DNA from: Planctomycetota bacterium
Lineage (GTDB): Bacteria; Planctomycetota; Planctomycetia; Planctomycetales; Planctomycetaceae
Assembly (NCBI GenBank): GCA_022600195.1
Contig: JAHZKX010000062.1
Span: 62,001 to 126,000, forward strand
DNA length: 64,000 bases
Direction of reading: 5' to 3'
This document shows positions 62,914 to 64,000 of this stretch, one piece after another. How positions within the stretch are numbered: the stretch's first letter is position 1; each line of letters opens with the position of its first letter. The notes under the pieces were generated by a model. That model was given only the letters and a program-made list of their open reading frames with translations, was not told the DNA's origin and did no database searches. Made by a program: the position numbers and the translations under genes.

Positions 62914-64000
62914 TTACTCCGACAGTTCCAGAAAGCGATCAACGCGGCGGTCGATGATATCGATACTTTTGTTCCAGAAGTCGGGTTCTCCCAATTGATA
63001 ACCAAAGGTATTCAAGACGGCGTCCTCCGTAACCTGACACCCGGTCGCCAGCAACAGTTCACGATATTTCTCAGCAAATTCCGTCTGATCTGAAAAACTG
63101 TCTGCCAGAGCGTAAACGCCGAGTGACAATAAATACCCGAAAGTATAAGGGAAATTATAAAACGGCAGTTCGCTGATATAAAAATGCAGCTTGGAGACCC
63201 AGAACAAGGGGTTCCAGCCCGCATCATCCAGTACATTGACATACGCCTCTTTTTGCGAATCCAGCATCAACTCCGAAAATCGTTCCGGCGTTAATTCCCC
63301 ATTCAATCGCTCCTGATGAACCCGGTCTTCAAACAGGAAGCGGGCATGGATATTCATCAGGAAGGCCACCGAGTCTCCCAGCATCCCATCCAGAATCTGT
63401 AATTCCTCTGCTTTGGATTTTGCAGCGTTCAATCGTTGCTCGCCCAATACGGCCTCGGCAAATGTCGAAGCAGTCTCCGCAAGATTCATCGGATAATCGC
63501 CGAGCACAAAGGGGGCATCTTTGAGAACATAAGAATGATAAGCATGCCCCAGTTCGTGTGCGAGAGTCGACATGCTATCAGAAGAATCGGTATAGGTCAT
63601 GAAAATACGTGACTGCTTTTGAATCGGGAAACCCGTACAGAATCCCCCTTGCCGCTTTCCGGGTCGATTCTCGACCTCAATCCAACGATCGCGCAGTGCC
63701 CGTTCTGAAAACTGACTCAAGTCAGGACTGAACTTTTCGAACGAATTCACAACCAGTTCACAGGCACGATCATAGGGCAGGTCAGCCGACTCTCCCCCCG
63801 CAAGCGGCAGCGGTGCGTTGACGTCGTACCAACTGAGTTTTGACAGGCCCAGCAGTTCCGCTTTCTTTTCCAGAAAACGCACCAGCTTTCCTTTGCGCCC
63901 GGCAATGACGGACCACATCGTATCAAGTGTGCTCCGCTGCATTCGGTTATAAGTCAATGGAGCATCCAGATGGTCGGTAACGGAGAGGTGTTTGTAAGTT
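62914..64000 (-). CDS. M3-family oligoendopeptidase F-like metallopeptidase (5' end outside window)
   Basis: STLAHELGHAYHSYV zinc motif HELGH; frame remains open to the right window edge (TYKHLSVTDHLDAPLTYNRMQ...). Confidence 0.93.
   Translation of the reverse strand, partial: TYKHLSVTDHLDAPLTYNRMQRSTLDTMWSVIAGRKGKLVRFLEKKAELLGLSKLSWYDVNAPLPLAGGESADLPYDRACELVVNSFEKFSPDLSQFSERALRDRWIEVENRPGKRQGGFCTGFPIQKQSRIFMTYTDSSDSMSTLAHELGHAYHSYVLKDAPFVLGDYPMNLAETASTFAEAVLGEQRLNAAKSKAEELQILDGMLGDSVAFLMNIHARFLFEDRVHQERLNGELTPERFSELMLDSQKEAYVNVLDDAGWNPLFWVSKLHFYISELPFYNFPYTFGYLLSLGVYALADSFSDQTEFAEKYRELLLATGCQVTEDAVLNTFGYQLGEPDFWNKSIDIIDRRVDRFLELSE

Noticed and set aside
62794-63093. 99-aa + ORF near the M3 peptidase 3' end
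   Set aside because: Mostly antisense to the peptidase coding sequence; no support.

Overview
This 64 kb window looks like ordinary chromosome from a planctomycete. That assignment is inference, from the mix of exported sulfatase, DUF1080, ThuA, FG-GAP, LRR and TPR proteins, a double-length UvrA and a CsrA-like protein. I support 43 protein-coding genes, one tRNA-Gln(CTG), three probable intrinsic terminators, several strong hairpins and a three-copy interspersed intergenic repeat. I saw no CRISPR array, rRNA, transposase, integrase or prophage genes. Gene blocks: (1) about 0-11 kb, exported catabolic enzymes (DUF5060-type glycoside hydrolase, esterase, Tat-exported beta-propeller-like protein, S9 peptidase, ceramidase-like, beta-helix); (2) about 11-16.5 kb, housekeeping (tadA, csrA-like, uppS, cdsA, amino-acid-kinase-fold protein, hisG, cysC); (3) 20.7-27.7 kb, an RND efflux operon; (4) 28.9-36.5 kb, two TPR proteins and a large surface protein with an inverse-autotransporter-like N-terminal barrel and a beta-helix passenger; (5) 45-54 kb, a 2326-aa tandem UvrA-UvrA fusion with an unusual duplicated C-terminal domain, then ispE and a SpoVG homologue with an inserted zinc ribbon; (6) 54.8-64 kb, DUF1080, ThuA, SDR, OYE, orphan ParA, FkbM, metW, metX and an M3 peptidase. 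The items most worth follow-up are the UvrA C-terminal repeat domain, the zinc-ribbon SpoVG, the inverse-autotransporter-like protein with its structured leader, the divergent CsrA and the intergenic repeat family. All homology calls come from reading motifs; no database search was run.
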